A DNA stretch of 10,626 bases from Bacteroidota bacterium (GTDB taxonomy: Bacteria; Bacteroidota; Bacteroidia; AKYH767-A; CANKSK01). How positions within the stretch are numbered: the first letter of the stretch is position 1; the number at the start of each line of letters is the position of its first letter. This document shows, piece by piece, positions 9,231-10,626 of the stretch. The position numbers were made by a program, and so were the translations under genes. The notes below the pieces were generated by a model. It was not told where the DNA came from, searched no databases, and saw only the letters and a program-made list of their open reading frames with translations. Where the stretch lies: NCBI GenBank assembly GCA_947485425.1, contig CANKSK010000018.1, forward strand, positions 1-10,626. Reading direction: 5' to 3'.

Positions 9231-10193
9231 TTTGGATTTGAGCCAATCGTCATTATAGAGTTTGCCTATATATCTGCTTCCATGGTCATGAAAAATGACT
9301 ACCACAAGGTCTGATTCTTTGAGTTGGTCTTTCAGTTGAAGCACACCTGAAACGGCGCATCCTGCTGAGTTTCCTGCAAATATTCCTTCTTTTCTTGCTA
9401 GCTCGCGTGTCATCAAAATGCCATCTTTGTCAGTTACTTTTTCAAAATGGTCAATAACGCCAAAATCTACATTTTTCGGGATAATATCTTCACCGATTCC
9501 TTCGGTGATGTATGAATAAATTTCACTTTCATCAAATTCACCTGTTTCATGGTATTTTTTTAAAACAGAGCCATAGGTATCAATGGCCCATATTTTGATG
9601 TTTGGATTTTTCTCTTTGAGATATTTCCCAGTACCTGAGATGGTGCCACCAGTTCCCGTTCCTACCACCAAATGGGTGATTTTGCCTTCCGTCTGTGCCC
9701 ATATTTCAGGGCCTGTTTGTTCGTAATTGGCTTTTGTATTGGATAGATTATCGTATTGATTGGGGTAGTAGGCATTTGGTATATCCATACTGAGTTGACG
9801 TGCTACAGAGTAATAGGAGCGAGGGTCGTCAGCAGCCACATTGGTAGGCGTGACTACTACCTCTGCGCCCATGGCACGGAGGATGTCCATTTTTTCCTTG
9901 GATTGTTTGTCGGGCATGGTACAGATGAGCTTATATCCTTTGATAATACAGGCTAAAGCCAGTCCCATTCCGGTATTTCCAGAGGTGCCCTCAATGATGG
10001 TGCCTCCTGGCTTGATAAGTCCTGCGGCTTCTGCATCTTCAATCATCTGCAGGGCCATGCGATCTTTGATGGAGTTTCCCGGATTGAAAAATTCCAATTT
10101 GGCAAGTACTGTGGCTTTAACGCCTTCTGTTACCTTATTTAATTTAACCAGAGGGGTTTCTCCGATGGTTTCTAAAATATTATTGTACCACAT
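9219..10193 (-). CDS. PLP-dependent cysteine synthase / cystathionine beta-synthase family enzyme (catalytic core only)
   Basis: This is a fold-type II PLP enzyme catalysing beta-replacement on serine or an activated serine, making cysteine or cystathionine in the cytosol. The 324-residue product is complete. NPGNSIKDR carries the PLP-binding lysine K43, TSGNTG (70-75) binds the substrate carboxylate, GTGTGGT (178-184) is the PLP phosphate loop, and GNSAG (274-278) has the serine facing the PLP pyridine nitrogen. The segment EGIGEDIIP (231-239) and the C-terminal SRYIGKLYNDDWLKSKGML are closer to cystathionine beta-synthase than to O-acetylserine sulfhydrylases, which usually have GIGAGF. Unlike human CBS it lacks an N-terminal haem region, and unlike many bacterial CBS proteins it lacks C-terminal Bateman domains, so no S-adenosylmethionine control through them is expected. 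The exact substrate cannot be told from sequence alone. A TAnnTTTG box lies 29 bases upstream of the ATG, so the gene probably has its own promoter. Confidence 0.93.
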   Translation of the reverse strand: MWYNNILETIGETPLVKLNKVTEGVKATVLAKLEFFNPGNSIKDRMALQMIEDAEAAGLIKPGGTIIEGTSGNTGMGLALACIIKGYKLICTMPDKQSKEKMDILRAMGAEVVVTPTNVAADDPRSYYSVARQLSMDIPNAYYPNQYDNLSNTKANYEQTGPEIWAQTEGKITHLVVGTGTGGTISGTGKYLKEKNPNIKIWAIDTYGSVLKKYHETGEFDESEIYSYITEGIGEDIIPKNVDFGVIDHFEKVTDKDGILMTRELARKEGIFAGNSAGCAVSGVLQLKDQLKESDLVVVIFHDHGSRYIGKLYNDDWLKSKGML

Positions 10194-10222
10194 ACGTGTG
10201 TTGAGTTAAAGCGTTTGGATGA

Positions 10223-10230
10223 CAAAAGTA
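10223..10230 (-). promoter_or_regulatory. -7 promoter box of the PLP enzyme gene
   Basis: Read on the - strand, this is TACTTTTG, an exact match to the Bacteroidota -7 consensus TAnnTTTG. It ends 29 bases before the ATG at 10193, giving an expected leader of about 23 bases. A TTG lies upstream (complement of 10241-10243), but only 10 bases from the box rather than the usual 17-19, so the -33 element is unsupported. Confidence 0.55.
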
Positions 10231-10332
10231 CATAATTTATCAAGGATGCGGAATTATTTTAGTTCCCATTTTGTGAAAGGGCTTTTTCTCTAATAGAGCG
10301 CTTATAAAGGTGTTTTTTATGTAAAAGCAATA

Positions 10333-10360
10333 ATACTGTTAGCGCGTAGCAAAGCAGTAT
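10333..10360. repeat. Imperfect inverted repeat in the divergent intergenic region
   Basis: ATACTGTT (10333-10340) faces AGCAGTAT (10353-10360): six perfect pairs plus a wobble and an A-T pair around a 12-base centre. It lies 21 bases upstream of the -7 box of the lipoprotein gene, a plausible operator position. It could be chance in AT-rich sequence. The rest of the 254-base gap between the two divergent genes holds no ORF, tRNA or clear terminator. Confidence 0.3.
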
Positions 10361-10381
10361 CTATGTATGCTTGGAAATTCA

Positions 10382-10389
10382 TATATTTG
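10382..10389 (+). promoter_or_regulatory. -7 promoter box of the lipoprotein gene
   Basis: TATATTTG is an exact match to the Bacteroidota -7 consensus TAnnTTTG, 58 bases before the ATG at 10448. The expected leader of about 50 bases is A/T-rich. The nearest upstream TTG (10371-10373) is too close (8 bases) to be a proper -33 element. Confidence 0.5.
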
Positions 10390-10447
10390 TGATATCTTTT
10401 TTTAAATCCTAATCAAAAAATAATAATCCCCCTAAAATCTAATATGC

Positions 10448-10626
10448 ATGAATTATTTACTCGATTTCTTTCGTAATATTTTCCAAATTTCTTTGGTAAT
10501 TGTTCTTTTATTTTTTGCCGGATGCTCAAAAAAGGATGATCAAGCAAGTCCTTCTGGAAATAATACCACAGTACCTTCAGGCACATTGCATTTTTCTTTT
10601 AAGACTCCGGATTGGGAAAGGAACAT
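10448..10626 (+). CDS. Putative surface lipoprotein, 5' end only
   Basis: This is an open reading frame running off the right edge, with 59 whole codons visible. The N-terminus is a lipoprotein signal peptide: a short n-region with R9, a hydrophobic stretch at about residues 10-24 (IFQISLVIVLLFFAG) and a lipobox FAGC with the lipidated cysteine at C26. The residues after it, SKKDDQ, include a Lys-Asp-Asp cluster resembling the lipoprotein export signal described in Bacteroidota such as Capnocytophaga, so display on the outer surface of the outer membrane is likely. A Ser/Thr/Asn/Gly linker (about residues 34-45) then leads to the start of a probable beta-rich domain (TLHFSFKT). The start is fixed by an in-frame stop at 10433 with no other ATG between. 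The visible part does not identify a function. It is transcribed divergently from the PLP enzyme and has its own -7 box. Confidence 0.75.
   Translation, partial: MNYLLDFFRNIFQISLVIVLLFFAGCSKKDDQASPSGNNTTVPSGTLHFSFKTPDWERN

Noticed and set aside
9841..10209. 122-codon open frame on the + strand over the PLP enzyme gene
   Set aside because: It is antisense to a complete, motif-bearing enzyme gene, and its translation has no family features.
10444..10476. Ten-codon upstream ORF overlapping the lipoprotein start (ATGCATG)
   Set aside because: It is very short with no sign of selection, and the overlap arises simply from two nearby ATGs. The 10448 frame gives a clear signal peptide.

Overview
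The window is a chromosomal piece from a member of the Bacteroidota (Bacteroidetes). The evidence is the beta and beta' protein sequences, with N-termini of the type seen in that phylum and lineage insertions in both; a DUF3467 protein just after rpoC; A-rich leaders with no Shine-Dalgarno sequence; TAnnTTTG-type -7 promoter boxes; and a lipoprotein whose residues after the cysteine resemble a Bacteroidota surface-export signal. The order or family cannot be settled from this sequence.

Positions 1-8788 are the distal part of the classical ribosomal-stalk/RNA polymerase operon, all on the + strand: rplL (35-412), rpoB (best start 546, stop 4358) and rpoC (4436-8734). A strong intrinsic terminator follows at 8757-8788. 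Upstream partners such as rplJ would lie left of the window. Two strong hairpins without U-tracts lie at the gene junctions: 446-470 between rplL and rpoB, and 4343-4371 across the rpoB stop codon, where the three-base loop is the stop codon itself. They are the best candidates for tuning the ratio of L7/L12 to beta to beta'. All catalytic and zinc-binding residues checked in beta and beta' are intact.

Positions 8843-9157 (+) encode a small DUF3467 protein of unknown function. It converges on a CBS-type PLP-dependent beta-synthase (10193-9219, -) that consists of the catalytic core only, with no haem region and no Bateman domains. A 254-base divergent intergenic region (10194-10447) carries a TAnnTTTG box for each flanking gene. 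The window ends inside a lipoprotein gene (from 10448, +), of which only the signal peptide, lipobox, linker and first mature residues are visible.

This is mostly a conserved housekeeping locus. I see no mobile element, CRISPR array, tRNA, rRNA or defence system. The points worth a second look are the junction hairpins, the shared A-rich start context, the uncharacterised DUF3467 protein, one unusual residue beside the rifampicin pocket of beta, and the putative surface lipoprotein.
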